A DNA stretch of 64,000 nucleotides from Actinomadura luteofluorescens (GTDB taxonomy: Bacteria > Actinomycetota > Actinomycetes > Streptosporangiales > Streptosporangiaceae), in NCBI RefSeq assembly GCF_013409365.1, contig NZ_JACCBA010000001.1, positions 6,758,001 to 6,822,000 of the forward strand, given 5' to 3'. This document shows, in pieces, positions 52,402 through 61,971 of this stretch. A program made the translations under genes and the position numbers. The notes beneath the pieces are model-generated. The model searched no databases. It saw only the letters and a list, made by a program, of their open reading frames with translations, and was not told the DNA's origin. Positions within the stretch are counted from its first letter, which is position 1. Every line of letters begins with the position of its first letter.

Positions 52402-53399
52402 CCGGACCGCTCACGAAACGGCTCACCCAGTACGCGCACGGCGGCGGCTGCGCCTGCAAGATCCCGCCGGGCGAGCTGGAGGACGTCGTCGCCGGCCTCG
52501 GCGCCGCGCCCGCCTCGCCCAACGCCGACCTGCTCGTCGGTCTGGAGACCGGCGACGACGCGGCCGTGGTGCGGCTCCGCGACGACCTCGCCGCCGTCGC
52601 CACCGCCGACTTCTTCACGCCCGTCGTGGACGACCCCTACGACTGGGGGCGCATCGCCGCCGCCAACGCCCTGTCCGACGTGTACGCGATCGGCGGCCGC
52701 CCCCTCGTGGCGGTGAACCTGCTCGCCTGGCCCCGCGACGTCCTGCCGTTCGACCTGGCGCGCGAGGTCCTGCGCGGCGGCCTCGACGTCGCCGCCGAGG
52801 CGGGCTGCCACGTCGGCGGCGGCCACAGCGTGGACGACCCCGAGCCCAAGTACGGCATGGCGGTCACGGGCATCGCCGACCCCGCACGCCTCCTGCGCAA
52901 CGACGCCGGCAAGCCGGGCACGCCCCTCAGCCTCACCAAGCCCCTCGGGCTCGGCGTCCTGAACAACCGGCACAAGGCGACGGGGGAGGTCTTCGCGCAC
53001 GCCGTCGCGACCATGGCCGCGCTGAACCGAGACGCGGCCGCCGCCGCGCTGGACGCCGGGATCGCCTGCGCCACCGACGTGACCGGGTTCGGGCTCCTCG
53101 GCCACCTCTACAAGATGGCCCGCGCGTCCGGCGTGACCGCCGTGGTCGACGCCGCCGCCGTCCCCTACCTCGACGGCGCCCGCGCGTCCCTCCGGGACGG
53201 GCACGTCAGCGGCGGCACCCGCCGCAACCTCGACTGGGTGGCCCCGCACACCGATTTCGGCGCCGTCGGCGAGGACGACCGCCTCCTGCTCGCCGACGCC
53301 CAGACCTCCGGCGGCCTCCTCCTGGCGGGCGAGATCCCCGGCGCCCCCGTCATAGGCGAGTTGATCCCCGCCACCGAGCACCCGCTGATCGTCCGCTGA
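52398..53399 (+). CDS. selD: Selenide, water dikinase (selenophosphate synthase)
   Basis: A 333-residue SelD that makes selenophosphate from selenide and ATP. The glycine-rich N-terminus HGGGCACKIPPGELEDVV contains the catalytic Cys18 and Lys21; this version uses cysteine, not selenocysteine. Later motifs are ETGDDAAVVRL (metal-binding aspartates), GGRPLVAVNLLAWP, HVGGGHSVDDPEPKYGMAV and ATDVTGFGLLGHLYKMA. It is the last gene of the sel operon. A repeat-rich spacer separates it from the convergent formate dehydrogenase gene. Confidence 0.95.
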   Translation: MTGPLTKRLTQYAHGGGCACKIPPGELEDVVAGLGAAPASPNADLLVGLETGDDAAVVRLRDDLAAVATADFFTPVVDDPYDWGRIAAANALSDVYAIGGRPLVAVNLLAWPRDVLPFDLAREVLRGGLDVAAEAGCHVGGGHSVDDPEPKYGMAVTGIADPARLLRNDAGKPGTPLSLTKPLGLGVLNNRHKATGEVFAHAVATMAALNRDAAAAALDAGIACATDVTGFGLLGHLYKMARASGVTAVVDAAAVPYLDGARASLRDGHVSGGTRRNLDWVAPHTDFGAVGEDDRLLLADAQTSGGLLLAGEIPGAPVIGELIPATEHPLIVR

Positions 53400-53579
53400 A
53401 CCCCTGGTTCCGGGAACCCGCGACGACCTCAAGGGCTGCGATCGCGTCCGAAGGCAGATTCGAGCGAAGCGAGAATCTGATCGCGCAGTGAGCCGCCAGG
53501 CGAGTCGGAGCGATGCCAGCGATCGCCCGCGTTTCTCGACGCTGGAGGGCCGCCAGGCCCGAAGGAGGAGAGGGACGCC
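53400..53579. repeat. Palindrome-rich spacer between selD and fdhF
   Basis: No gene is seen. AGATTC and GAATCT form a hairpin around GAGCGAAGCGA, flanked by complementary GCGATCGCG-type segments, and GGGCC-GCCA-GGCCC follows near 53547-53561. The 15-mer GAGCCGCCAGGCGAG (53490-53504) is the inverse of the one at 6614-6628. It probably works as a bidirectional terminator. No selC-like tRNA was found in it. Confidence 0.5.
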
Positions 53580-56500
53580 CTACAGCTCCGTGCCCGTCCG
53601 GTCGGTTACGCCGGCTCGCTGCTGGTACTCGCGGACCAGTGCCGCGGCGGCCGGGCCGCGGGGGCGGCGGCCCGGGCGGATGTCGACCGACAGCGCCTTC
53701 GCCTCCTGGATGTGGGTGTTCGGGTCCAGGGACAGGTGCAGCAGCTCGTTCGCCGCGTCGCCGCGGCTGTAGCCGTTCGGGCCCCAGTGGTAGGGCAGCC
53801 CGACCTGGTGCAGGGTGCGGCCGTCCACGGTCAGCGGCGACATCCGCTCGGTCACCAGGACCCGCGCCTCCACGACGCCGCGCGGGCTGACGATCGTCGC
53901 CCAGCCGCCGTGCTCCAGGCGCCGCTCGGCCGCCAGCTCCGGCGAGACCTCGCAGAAGAACTCTGGTTGCAGCTCCGCCAGGTACGGCTGCCAGCGCGAC
54001 ATGCCGCCCGCCGTGTGGTGCTCGGTGAGCCGGTACGTCGTCGCCACGTACGGGTAGACCTCGGCCCCCGGGTCCGTGCCGCTCGGCGCGTACCGGTTGT
54101 CGGGATGCGGCGCCGGCAGGTGCCGGACGGGGTTGCGCTGCTGCCGGTACAGCGGGTTCCGGAACGGCGAGTCCTGCGGCTCGTAGTGCGCCGGCAGCGG
54201 CCCGTCCGTCAGACCGGCCGGCACGTACAGCCACGCCTTGCCGTCGGCCTGCATGATGAACGGGTCGTCGCCGGCGAGCGCGTCCGGCCCCGTCGCGTCG
54301 CGCGGCGGCTCGTAGTCCGGCGGGCGGTCGGCGATGAAGTCGGGCACGTCGTGGCCCGTCCACTTGCCTTCCTCGGCGTCCCACCAGACCAGCGCCTTGC
54401 GGTCGCTCCACGGCTTGCCGTCCGGATCGGCGGACGCGCGGTTGTAGAGGATGCGGCGGTTCATCGGCCACGCCCAGCCCCACTCGGGCGCCACCCAGTT
54501 CTGGTCCTTGCCGGGCTTGCGGCGCGCCGTCTGGTTGACGCCGTCGGTGTAGCAGCCGCAGTAGATCCAGCAGCCGCACGAGGTGGACCCGTCGTCCTTC
54601 AGCTGCGTGTAGGATGACAGCGGGCTCCCGCCGGCGTCCCGGCCGTTGATCTCGGCGAGCACGGCCTCGGCGTCCGGCTCGCCGAGGTCGCCCGTCGTGG
54701 GGTAGTCCCAGGTCAGGTCCAGGACGGGCCGGTCCATCTCGTCGGTGGACCCGGCGAGCTTCTCCCGGATGATGCGGCCGAGGTGGTACATGAACCACAG
54801 GTCGCTGCGCGTGTCCCCGGCGGGCTCCACGGCCTTGTGGTGCCACTGGAGCATCCGCTGCGTGTTGGTGAAGCTGCCGTCCTTCTCGGTGTGCGCGGCG
54901 GCGGGCAGGAAGAACACCTCGGTGCCGATGTCCTCGGTGCGCATCTCGCCCGACTCGATCTCCGGGCCGTCCCTCCACCACGTCGCCGACTCGATCAGCG
55001 AGAAGTCGCGGACGACGAGCCAGTCGAGGGCGGCCATCCCGAGCCGCTGGATCTTGGCGTTGGCGGACCCGACCGCCGGGTTCTCGCCCATCAGGAAGTA
55101 GCCCTTGCACACCCCGTCGATCTGCGCCATCGAGGTCTCATAGGTGCTGTGCGACCCGGTCAGCCGCGGCAGGTAGTCGAAGCGGAAGTCGTTGCCGGCC
55201 GTCGCCGCGTCGCCCCAGTACGCCTTCAGCAGGCTGACCATGTAGGAGCGCATCTCTCCCCAGAACCCCTTGCGCGCGGCCTCGGCCTCGATGAACGTGT
55301 CCAGGTCCTCGTTGCCGTGGGCGTGCGGCATCGGGATGTAGCCGGGAAGCAGGTTGAACAGCGTCGGGATGTCCGTCGAGCCCTGGATGGACGCGTGGCC
55401 GCGCAGCGCCAGGATGCCGCCGCCGGGGCGGCCGATGTTGCCGAGCAGCCCCTGGAGGACCGAGGCCGCGCGGATGTACTGGACGCCGACCGTGTGCTGC
55501 GTCCAGCCCACCGCGTAGGCGAACGCGGTCGTCCGGTCGCGGCCGGAGTTCTCCGTGACCATCTCGCAGACCTTGAGGAACTGGTCCTGCGGGACGCCGC
55601 AGATCCGCTCGACCATCTCCGGCGTGTACCGCGCGTAGTGCCGCTTGAGCACCTGGAACACGCACCGCGGATGCTCCAGCGTCAGGTCCCGCTCCGGCTC
55701 GCCCGCGCCGATCGCCGCGCCGCCCGAACCGTGCGCCTCGCCGCGCGCCGCCTGCTCCACCGGGCCGACGCGGTCCTCGTACTCCATGTCGCGCTGGCCG
55801 GAGGCCGCCTGGACCTCCGTGCCCGCGTACTGCCACGTCCTGTGGTCGTAGGCGCGCTTGTCCGCGTCCAGGCCGGAGAAGACGCCGTCCAGGTCCTCGG
55901 TGTCGCGGAACTCGTCGGTGAGGATCACCGGCGCGTTGGTGTAGGACACGACGTAGTCGCGGAAGTACTTCTCGTTCCGCAGGACGTAGTTGATGATCCC
56001 GCCGAGGAACGCGATGTCGCTTCCCGCGCGCAGCGGGACGTGCGCGTCGGCGAGCGCGCTCGTCCGCGTGAACCGCGGGTCCACGTGGATCAGCTTCGCG
56101 CCGCGCGCCTTCGCCTCCATCACCCACTGGAACCCGACCGGATGGCACTCGGCCATGTTCGAACCCTGCACGACGATGCAGTCAGCGTGTTGGAGGTCCT
56201 GCTGGAAGGTGGTCGCGCCGCCGCGTCCGAACGAGGTTCCCAGACCGGGAACGGTGGAGGAGTGTCAAACGCGGGCCTGATTCTCGATCTGCACCGCGCC
56301 GAGCGCGGTGAACAGCTTCTTGATCAGGTAGTTCTCCTCGTTGTCGAGCGTGGCGCCGCCGAGGCTCGCGAAGCCCAGCGTCCTGCGCACCCGCACGCCG
56401 TCCTGCTCCCACTGCCAGCCGTGCCGGCGCGCCTTGATCACCCGGTCGGCGATCATGTCCATCGCCGTGTCGAGGTCGAGCGGCTCCCAGCCGGTGCCGT

Positions 56501-56831
56501 GCGGGCGCCGGTACAGCACCTGGTGCTCGCGGGCCGGCCCGGTCGTCAGCTGGAGGGACGCCGAGCCCTTCGGGCACAGCCGCCCCCGGCTGACCGGCGA
56601 GTCGGGGTCGCCCTCGATCTGGGTGACCTTGCCGTCCTTGACGTACACGTCCTGCCCGCAGCCGACCGCGCAGTAGGGGCAGACGGACTTCACGACCTCG
56701 TCGGCGGTGCTCACCCGCGGCGTGATCCGCCCGGTGCCGGCGCTCCTGGCCGCCGCGCCCCGGCCGAGGGGGTCGTCGCCGCTGAACTGGCGGTAGACGG
56801 GCCACGACTCGATCCATGTTCGTACGCCCAC
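53580..56831 (-). CDS. fdhF: Formate dehydrogenase alpha subunit, selenocysteine-containing
   Basis: A 1083-residue molybdopterin formate dehydrogenase, interrupted by an in-frame UGA (56265-56267) that I read as selenocysteine 189. The reading before it ends ALGAVQIENQARV and after it continues HSSTVPGLGTSFGRGGATT, the exact context of the Mo-binding Cys/Sec in this family. The [4Fe-4S] cysteines are in VCPYCAVGCGQDVYV and RGRLCPKGS. The start is GTG 56831 (VGVRTWIESWPVYRQ), matching homologs such as those of Streptomyces. It is normal in length. The sel operon is convergent with it and a SECIS-like hairpin follows the UGA. No electron-transfer subunit is adjacent. Confidence 0.92.
56236..56267 (-). 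promoter_or_regulatory. SECIS element at the fdhF UGA codon
   Basis: On the coding (minus) strand the UGA is followed after 12 bases by GTTCCC-GGTCT-GGGAAC, a 6-bp stem with a GGUCU loop (56252-56236). The E. coli fdhF SECIS has GUU-GCA-GGU-CUG at the same codon distance after UGA-CAC, so codon spacing, GGU loop and the following U agree. This is the signal read by SelB. Confidence 0.82.
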
Positions 56832-56876
56832 GTCACACCGCCCTTCTCGGCTCGGTCCGCCGCCCAGATACCCGAC

Positions 56877-56905
56877 GCCCGCCCCTCGAAACACGCGGGG
56901 CGGGC
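56877..56905. terminator. Terminator hairpin between secreted hydrolase gene and fdhF
   Basis: GCCCGCCCC (56877-56885) and GGGGCGGGC (56897-56905) form a perfect 9-bp stem with an 11-base loop, 19 bases past the stop of the leftward 56925 gene and 45 bases before the fdhF start. Confidence 0.65.
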
Positions 56906-56924
56906 GGCGGGGCGGGGAGGCGCG

Positions 56925-58655
56925 TCATCCGGCGGCGAACGCCGCGAGGTTCGCCGAGACGGGCTCGGGCCGTCCGCCGTTCTGGACGGCGGACGCGGTC
57001 AGAACGTCGATGTGCTGGTAGCCGGGCGCGACGACGTCGCCGGGCTGCGGATCGCCGCCGAGGCCGCCCTCCGCCTCCAGGTTGAGCGTCGGGTTCGCGG
57101 CGACGCCGTTCTCATGGACGGCGTCGTCGGCGATCCCGGGCGCCGCGGCCAGCGCGATGTCGGTGACCATCTTCGTCGGGAAGTAGTGCTCGGTGAAGTC
57201 GAGAGGGTGCTCCGACAGGCTGCGGGCCAGTTCGGCGATGTCGGTGACCTCCTTGCCCGCGGACGTGAACGGGGTGCCGTCCTTGGACGTGTGCACCGGG
57301 TCGTCCGGGGCGCCGACGCGGTCGAAGTTCCGCCACGTGTACAGCGGGCCGCCCGGCTCGTCCGGGATCGCCTTCTTCTCCGTCCCGAGGAGCCGGGTCA
57401 GGCCGCCGAGCCCGATCCCCTCCAGGTCGTTCGGCGCGGGGAACTCCTTGTCGACGATCTTCCCGCCGTCCCAGAAGCCGAGGCTGGCCTGCATGAACGC
57501 GAGCGGCTGGGAGTTGTCGTCCAGCAGCCCGCCGAGCGCGGCGGCGTTGGTGAACCGGAAGTCCCTCACCGCGGGGGAGCCCTTGAGGAACGCCGGGTAG
57601 TCCTTGGAGAACAGGATCCGGTAGGTGGTGTCGGTGTTGAACGACGGCGGGGGGTAGGTCGCGAGGTCGGAGACGCCGCCCGGATCGAGGCGCGCGGCCA
57701 GGCCCGCGACGGCGAGCAGGTTCATCGTCTCGGTGTTGATCACGGCGGGGGCGGACAGGGCGCGCGGGACGACGCCCGTCTCCAGCCCGGCCTGGACGGC
57801 GCCCGCCCCGAACCGCAGGAGCGGGACCCATTCCTCGGGGAAGTCGCCGCCGAACCCGGGCAGCCGCGTCGAGATCCGGGTGTCGAGCGCGAAGTAGCCC
57901 GAGCACTGGTTGTACCCGGCGTCACCGGTGGTGGAGTGGTCGCCGTCGAAGTCCCACTCGGCGAAGAACGCCGTCAGGACGCCGCCCAGCGAATGTCCCC
58001 CGCACATCATCTTCCGCCTGCGCGCGGCCTGGTCGGGGAGCTCCCTCACCATCAGGTCGTACTGGTCGCGGACGGTCTGCTCGAGCCCGACGTTCTGGAG
58101 CCACTTCACCTGGTCGTTGGTCTGGTACCCGGCGAACTTCCGGCCGTCCACCTCCTTCTGCCGGTAGTAGTAGTCGACGGCGAGATGGACGTCCTTCGCC
58201 CTGAGCCCCGCCTGGATCCCGGTGCCGTCCTCCAGGCAGTTCGAACGCCGGTCGAGCGCCCAGAACTCGATGTGCCCGCCGCTCCTGGCCGCCGCCGAGA
58301 CCGTGTTGCGGGCGACGCTGTCGAACGCGCCCGCGCCCTCCAGGATGCCGGGCTGCGCGACCAGGATCCGGTCGGCCGCGGCCGGCGAGGCCGGCCCGTC
58401 CTTGTGCCGGAAGCGCAGGTAGGACAGCCAGTCGCAGGCCGCCGGGTGCGGACCGGCCGACGCCGGCAAGGGGACCTTGACCCGCACCACCGACTCGGTG
58501 ACGTCGGTGACGGGGGAGCCGGAGGCGACCGGCGTCTCGGACCGTCCGGGCTCGCGCGCGCTCACCGGACCGGCCGCCGTGGTGACGGCCAGCAGGGTCG
58601 CGGCCGACGCGGCCAGGACCGCGAACGCGCCGAGGGGGTGGGGGGACCGTCCCAT
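56925..58655 (-). CDS. Secreted alpha/beta-hydrolase-like protein
   Basis: A 576-residue secreted protein. The signal peptide (MGRSPHPLGAFAVLAASAA, then TLLAVTTAAGPVSA) precedes a hydrolase core with the nucleophile elbow MMCGGHSLGGVLTAFFAEWD. An RFRHKDGPASPAAADRILV segment precedes it and a SNCLEDGTGIQ segment suggests a disulfide region. I could not assign a substrate, although relatives are annotated only as hypothetical hydrolases. ATG 58655 is 6 bases from AAGGAG; a GTG at 58658 is an alternative. A terminator hairpin follows. Confidence 0.75.
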   Translation of the reverse strand: MGRSPHPLGAFAVLAASAATLLAVTTAAGPVSAREPGRSETPVASGSPVTDVTESVVRVKVPLPASAGPHPAACDWLSYLRFRHKDGPASPAAADRILVAQPGILEGAGAFDSVARNTVSAAARSGGHIEFWALDRRSNCLEDGTGIQAGLRAKDVHLAVDYYYRQKEVDGRKFAGYQTNDQVKWLQNVGLEQTVRDQYDLMVRELPDQAARRRKMMCGGHSLGGVLTAFFAEWDFDGDHSTTGDAGYNQCSGYFALDTRISTRLPGFGGDFPEEWVPLLRFGAGAVQAGLETGVVPRALSAPAVINTETMNLLAVAGLAARLDPGGVSDLATYPPPSFNTDTTYRILFSKDYPAFLKGSPAVRDFRFTNAAALGGLLDDNSQPLAFMQASLGFWDGGKIVDKEFPAPNDLEGIGLGGLTRLLGTEKKAIPDEPGGPLYTWRNFDRVGAPDDPVHTSKDGTPFTSAGKEVTDIAELARSLSEHPLDFTEHYFPTKMVTDIALAAAPGIADDAVHENGVAANPTLNLEAEGGLGGDPQPGDVVAPGYQHIDVLTASAVQNGGRPEPVSANLAAFAAG

Positions 58656-58798
58656 CACGTGCTCCTTCCGGGCGTGATCGGTTCACGGTCCGACAATGGC
58701 CCCGTCGTCCCCCGCGCGACAGTCCTCCGGTCGCGCAATCTCCCCGCGGCTCTTGTACGCCGGCGACAAGTCCGGCCCCGGGCGGGGCGCGGAACGGC

Positions 58799-59536
58799 TC
58801 AGCGGAGGACGGCCGCGCCGACCGCGCCGATCCGCTCGGCGAACTCGGCGCGCTCGGACGGGGACAGCGCCCGCTCGTAGACGGCGGCGGAGAGCCGGTC
58901 GGTGATCTCCTCCGCCTCCGCCCGGCGCGGCCGGAGCGCCGCGCAGTCGGGGAGGTCGCCCTGCCAGCCGAAGAAGCGCGCGGTGTCCGGTCCGTCCTGC
59001 GTCAGGATCGCCTCCAGCGGGGAGAGGCCGACGGCGGTCGTCGCGACGAGATGCAGCCCGCCGCGCAGCTCCCGCAGCACCTGCACCAGCTGCATGAGCC
59101 GGGCCCGGTCGCCGTCCGGCAGCGGTTCGGCGCGCCAGCCGCTGAACAGCGGCAGCCCCGAGCCCTCGGCGGCCCGCGCGACGCGCTCGGCCAGCTCGCA
59201 CAGGCGCGGGTCGTCCGGCAGGTGGGACTCGCCCCAGGCCGCGCATCCGAGGATGTAGCGCCGCGTCGCCTCGCGCGCCCCGGCGACCGCGAGGCCCTCG
59301 TCCCACTGGGCGCGGACGAAGCCCGGCTCGAACCAGCCGAGCGCCGCCGCGACGACGTCGGCGTCCGCGTCGCCGAGCACCCCGCCGCGCCCGGCGAAGT
59401 AGTACGCGAACGGATTGCCGTATCCGTGCTGCTTGCCGTGCTCCGCCGTCCTGCGCGACAGCATCCACCGCGACCCGACACCGTGGATGATCCTGTCGGC
59501 GGCGCGGACGGTCTCCGCGGCGCTCAGCTCGCCCAT
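58799..59536 (-). CDS. SCO6745-like helical protein, unknown function
   Basis: A 245-residue protein resembling the actinobacterial SCO6745 family (helical, uncharacterised). The family phrase appears as FAYYFAGRGGVLGDADADVV and ALGWFEPGFVRAQW; the rest is alpha-helical without enzyme motifs. ATG 59536 follows GGGAGAG. The promoter region contains TCAAGTAAG (59562-59570), the same nonamer that occurs in the operator of the TetR/DHA2-pump pair at 61.3 kb, so the TetR protein may also control this gene. Cytosolic. Confidence 0.65.
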   Translation of the reverse strand: MGELSAAETVRAADRIIHGVGSRWMLSRRTAEHGKQHGYGNPFAYYFAGRGGVLGDADADVVAAALGWFEPGFVRAQWDEGLAVAGAREATRRYILGCAAWGESHLPDDPRLCELAERVARAAEGSGLPLFSGWRAEPLPDGDRARLMQLVQVLRELRGGLHLVATTAVGLSPLEAILTQDGPDTARFFGWQGDLPDCAALRPRRAEAEEITDRLSAAVYERALSPSERAEFAERIGAVGAAVLR

Positions 59537-59561
59537 CGCTGCTCTCCCGCTTCCTCGCTGA

Positions 59562-59570
59562 TCAAGTAAG
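59562..59570. promoter_or_regulatory. Nonamer shared with the TetR operator
   Basis: TCAAGTAAG is identical to 61324-61332. Here it also forms a small dyad, AGTAA-N8-TTACT, with downstream bases. It lies 25 bases before the start of the 58799 gene. Confidence 0.35.
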
Positions 59571-59612
59571 CGAAAGGTTACTGCCCGGTCGGGGCGGTCT
59601 CGCAAGGGGAGC

Positions 59613-59647
59613 GGCAGAGGCCGTCGTCGATGAGGACGGCCCCTGCC
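59613..59647 (-). terminator. Terminator hairpin after the DHA2 pump gene
   Basis: GGCAG (59613-59617) and GGCCGTC (59619-59625) pair with GACGGCC (59635-59641) and CTGCC (59643-59647), 14 bases beyond the stop of the leftward pump gene. Confidence 0.6.
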
Positions 59648-59661
59648 CGGAAGCCGCCGGA

Positions 59662-61242
59662 TCAGATCGCGACGGGTTCGGTGACCGTGCGGTCCTCCGC
59701 GGCGGGCCGCTCCGCGGGACCGCCGCGCAGCGGGGTCTCGCGGATGAACCAGGCTGCGACGATGGCCAGCAGGGTGAACGCGGATGCCCAGAGGAAGACG
59801 TTGTGGACGCCGGAGGCCACCGCGTGCTCCACGGCGCCGCGCACGTCGGCCGGCATCCGCTTGAGCAGCGCCGGGGTGAGCCGCCCGCCGCTGCCGGAGA
59901 TCGACTCGCCGGCCCTCTCGCCCAGCCGGTCGCTCAGCCCGCCGGTCAGGCGGCTGCTGTAGACGGCGCCGAGAATCGACACGCCCAGCGAGCCGCCGAT
60001 CGTCCGGAACAGGGTGGCCGCGCCGCTGGCCGCGCCCATGTCCTTCATCTCCACGCTGTTCTGCGCGATGAGCATCGTGTTCTGCATCAGGAAGCCCATG
60101 CCGGCGCCCAGCACGAGCATGAACAGACCGGTGGTGAGCTGGGTGGAGTCCACGGTGAGCCGGGACAGCAGCAGCATGCCCGCGGTCATGACGACCCCGC
60201 CGACGATGGGGTAGACGCGGTAGCGCCCGGTCCGGGTCACCAACTGCCCGACGGTCATGGTGGTGAAGAGCATGCCCATCATCATCGGCAGCAGGAGCAG
60301 ACCGCTGTTGGTGGCCGAGGCGCCCTGCACCAGCTGCTGGAACTGCGGCAGGAAGGTCACCGCGCCGAACATCCCGAAGCCGACCAGGAAGCCCAGCACC
60401 GAGGCCAGCGTGAAGTTGCGGCTGCGGAACAGGCTCATCGGCAGGATCGGGGACTCCGCGCGCATCTCCCACAGCACGAACAGGACCAGCAGGACGGCGG
60501 AGCCGGCGCCCAGGCCGATGATCGTGGCGGAGGCCCAGGCGTACTCCGTCCCGCCCCAGCTGGTCATCAGCGAGAGGCAGACGATGCCGGCGGTCAGCAG
60601 GGCCGCGCCGACGTAGTCGATGCGGGCCGTGCTGCGGGGACGCTTCGGCAGGTGCATGGTCAGCGCGGTGACCACCAGGGCGAGGGCGCCCAGCGGAAGG
60701 TTGACGTAGAAGGCCCACCGCCAGCTGAAGTGGTCGGTCACCAGGCCGCCCAGCAGCGGGCCGCCGATGAAGGCCAGCGGCATGACCGCGGCTATCAGCC
60801 CCTGGTAGCGGCCGCGCTCGCGGGGCGGCACCAGGTCGCCGATGATGGCCATGGCGCCGACCATGAGGCCGCCGGCGCCGAGCCCCTGGACGCCGCGGAA
60901 GGCGATCAGCTGCGTCATGCTGTGCGCCATGCCGGCCAGCGCCGACCCGGCCAGGAACACCACGACGGCGGCCATGAACATGCCCTTGCGGCCGTACATG
61001 TCGCCGAGCTTGCCCCAGATCGGCGTCGCCGCGGCGGTGGCCAGCGTGTAGGCGGTGACCACCCAGGACAGGTGCGCCACCCCGCCCAGCTCGCCGACGA
61101 TCGTTGGCATCGCGGTGCCGACCACCATGTTGTCGAGCATGGCGAGCAGCATGCCGATCATCAGCCCGCTCATCACGATGTACACCTGGCGCTTGCTCCG
61201 GGGCGGCTCCGCCGTCCCGTCCTTCGTGAGTGACGTACTCAT
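59662..61242 (-). CDS. DHA2-family (EmrB/QacA-type) multidrug MFS transporter
   Basis: A 526-residue exporter with about fourteen membrane helices. Characteristic segments are LLAMLDNMVVGTAMPTIVGEL, motif A WGKLGDMYGRKGMFMAA, motif C-like GPLLGGLVTDHFSWRWAFYV and FLMQNTMLIAQNSVEMKDMG. The family expels drugs or antibiotics by proton antiport. It is divergent from a TetR regulator with an elaborate dyad operator between them, the usual layout for an inducible pump. ATG 61242. Confidence 0.92.
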   Translation of the reverse strand: MSTSLTKDGTAEPPRSKRQVYIVMSGLMIGMLLAMLDNMVVGTAMPTIVGELGGVAHLSWVVTAYTLATAAATPIWGKLGDMYGRKGMFMAAVVVFLAGSALAGMAHSMTQLIAFRGVQGLGAGGLMVGAMAIIGDLVPPRERGRYQGLIAAVMPLAFIGGPLLGGLVTDHFSWRWAFYVNLPLGALALVVTALTMHLPKRPRSTARIDYVGAALLTAGIVCLSLMTSWGGTEYAWASATIIGLGAGSAVLLVLFVLWEMRAESPILPMSLFRSRNFTLASVLGFLVGFGMFGAVTFLPQFQQLVQGASATNSGLLLLPMMMGMLFTTMTVGQLVTRTGRYRVYPIVGGVVMTAGMLLLSRLTVDSTQLTTGLFMLVLGAGMGFLMQNTMLIAQNSVEMKDMGAASGAATLFRTIGGSLGVSILGAVYSSRLTGGLSDRLGERAGESISGSGGRLTPALLKRMPADVRGAVEHAVASGVHNVFLWASAFTLLAIVAAWFIRETPLRGGPAERPAAEDRTVTEPVAI

Positions 61243-61262
61243 CCCTGTCCCCGCTCCGTTCG

Positions 61263-61333
61263 ACTTACCTGCCGCCCGGCTAGTTCTTACCTGCCGTACG
61301 CTAGACTCGGAACTAGCCGGTCGTCAAGTAAGT
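61263..61333. promoter_or_regulatory. Nested dyad operator for the TetR/DHA2 pair
   Basis: CCGGCTAGTTC (61276-61286) and GAACTAGCCGG (61310-61320) are perfect 11-base inverted arms. Outside them ACTTAC (61263-61268) pairs with GTAAGT (61328-61333), and TTACCTGCCG occurs twice (61265 and 61288). This is the 107-bp divergent spacer between pump and regulator, consistent with TetR dimers binding two overlapping sites. Confidence 0.6.
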
Positions 61334-61350
61334 TTGAGGGGGAGGACGCG

Positions 61351-61926
61351 ATGGCCCGCCGTCGAGGCGACACCCGCGAGCGGATCCGCAGCGTCGCGCT
61401 GGAGCTGTTCGCCGAGCAGGGGTACGAGAAGACCTCGCTGCGCGAGATCGCCGAACGCCTCGAGGTGACGAAGGCGGCGCTGTACTACCACTTCAAGACC
61501 AAAGAGGACATCGTCGCCAGCCTCTTCGAGGACTTCCGCGCCGAGGGCGAGGAACTCCTGGAGTGGGCGCGCGGGCAGCAGCCCAACCCGGCGTCGCGGC
61601 GGGAGTTCGTGCGCCGCTATGCCGAGATCATCGAGGGCCCCGGCAAGGAGATGCTCCGCTTCATGCAGGTGAACGAACCGGCCGTCCGAGAGCTGAAGGC
61701 CGCCTCGGACCTGCGCGAGCGCATGAGGTCGTACGCCGAGTTCATGGTCGACGAGAAGGCGGACCTGCCCGACCAGATCCGCGCCCGCCTGGCCATCCTC
61801 ACGCTGCACATGACCCACTTCGCCATGCGCGACACCGCCTTCAGCGAGGACGAGCTGCACGCCGCCGCCCTCGAGGTGGCCCTCGGCCTCGTCCCCGGCG
61901 ACCGGCCGGGCCCGCCGGCCGAGTGA
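61351..61926 (+). CDS. TetR-family transcriptional regulator
   Basis: A 191-residue regulator. The N-terminal HTH reads RIRSVALELFAEQGYEKTSL and REIAERLEVTKAALYYHFKT; the C-terminal ligand domain is helical (VRRYAEIIEGPGKEMLRF, LRERMRSYAEFMVDEKADL). ATG 61351 follows GGGGGAGGACGCG. It is divergent from the DHA2 pump, with a nested palindrome between them, and is very likely its repressor. Ligand unknown. Confidence 0.88.
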   Translation: MARRRGDTRERIRSVALELFAEQGYEKTSLREIAERLEVTKAALYYHFKTKEDIVASLFEDFRAEGEELLEWARGQQPNPASRREFVRRYAEIIEGPGKEMLRFMQVNEPAVRELKAASDLRERMRSYAEFMVDEKADLPDQIRARLAILTLHMTHFAMRDTAFSEDELHAAALEVALGLVPGDRPGPPAE

Positions 61927-61971
61927 CCGGAAGGCCGCCGCCCTGTCGGTAGCCGGCCGCGGGCGGCTCCC

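Noticed and set aside
49028..53579. selC (tRNA-Sec) near the sel operon
   Set aside because: I looked in the spacers at 49.0-49.3 and 53.4-53.6 kb and saw no cloverleaf with a TCA anticodon and a GGTTCGANTCC-like T arm; it is presumably elsewhere.
56232..56300. Stop codon splitting formate dehydrogenase into two genes or a pseudogene
   Set aside because: The UGA sits at the Mo-ligand position, is followed by a SECIS-like hairpin, and selA, selB and selD are adjacent; read-through as selenocysteine explains it better.
54783..58880. 1365-codon plus-strand open reading across fdhF and the secreted hydrolase
   Set aside because: It is antisense to two well-supported genes, with biased Arg/Val/Gly composition and no motifs.
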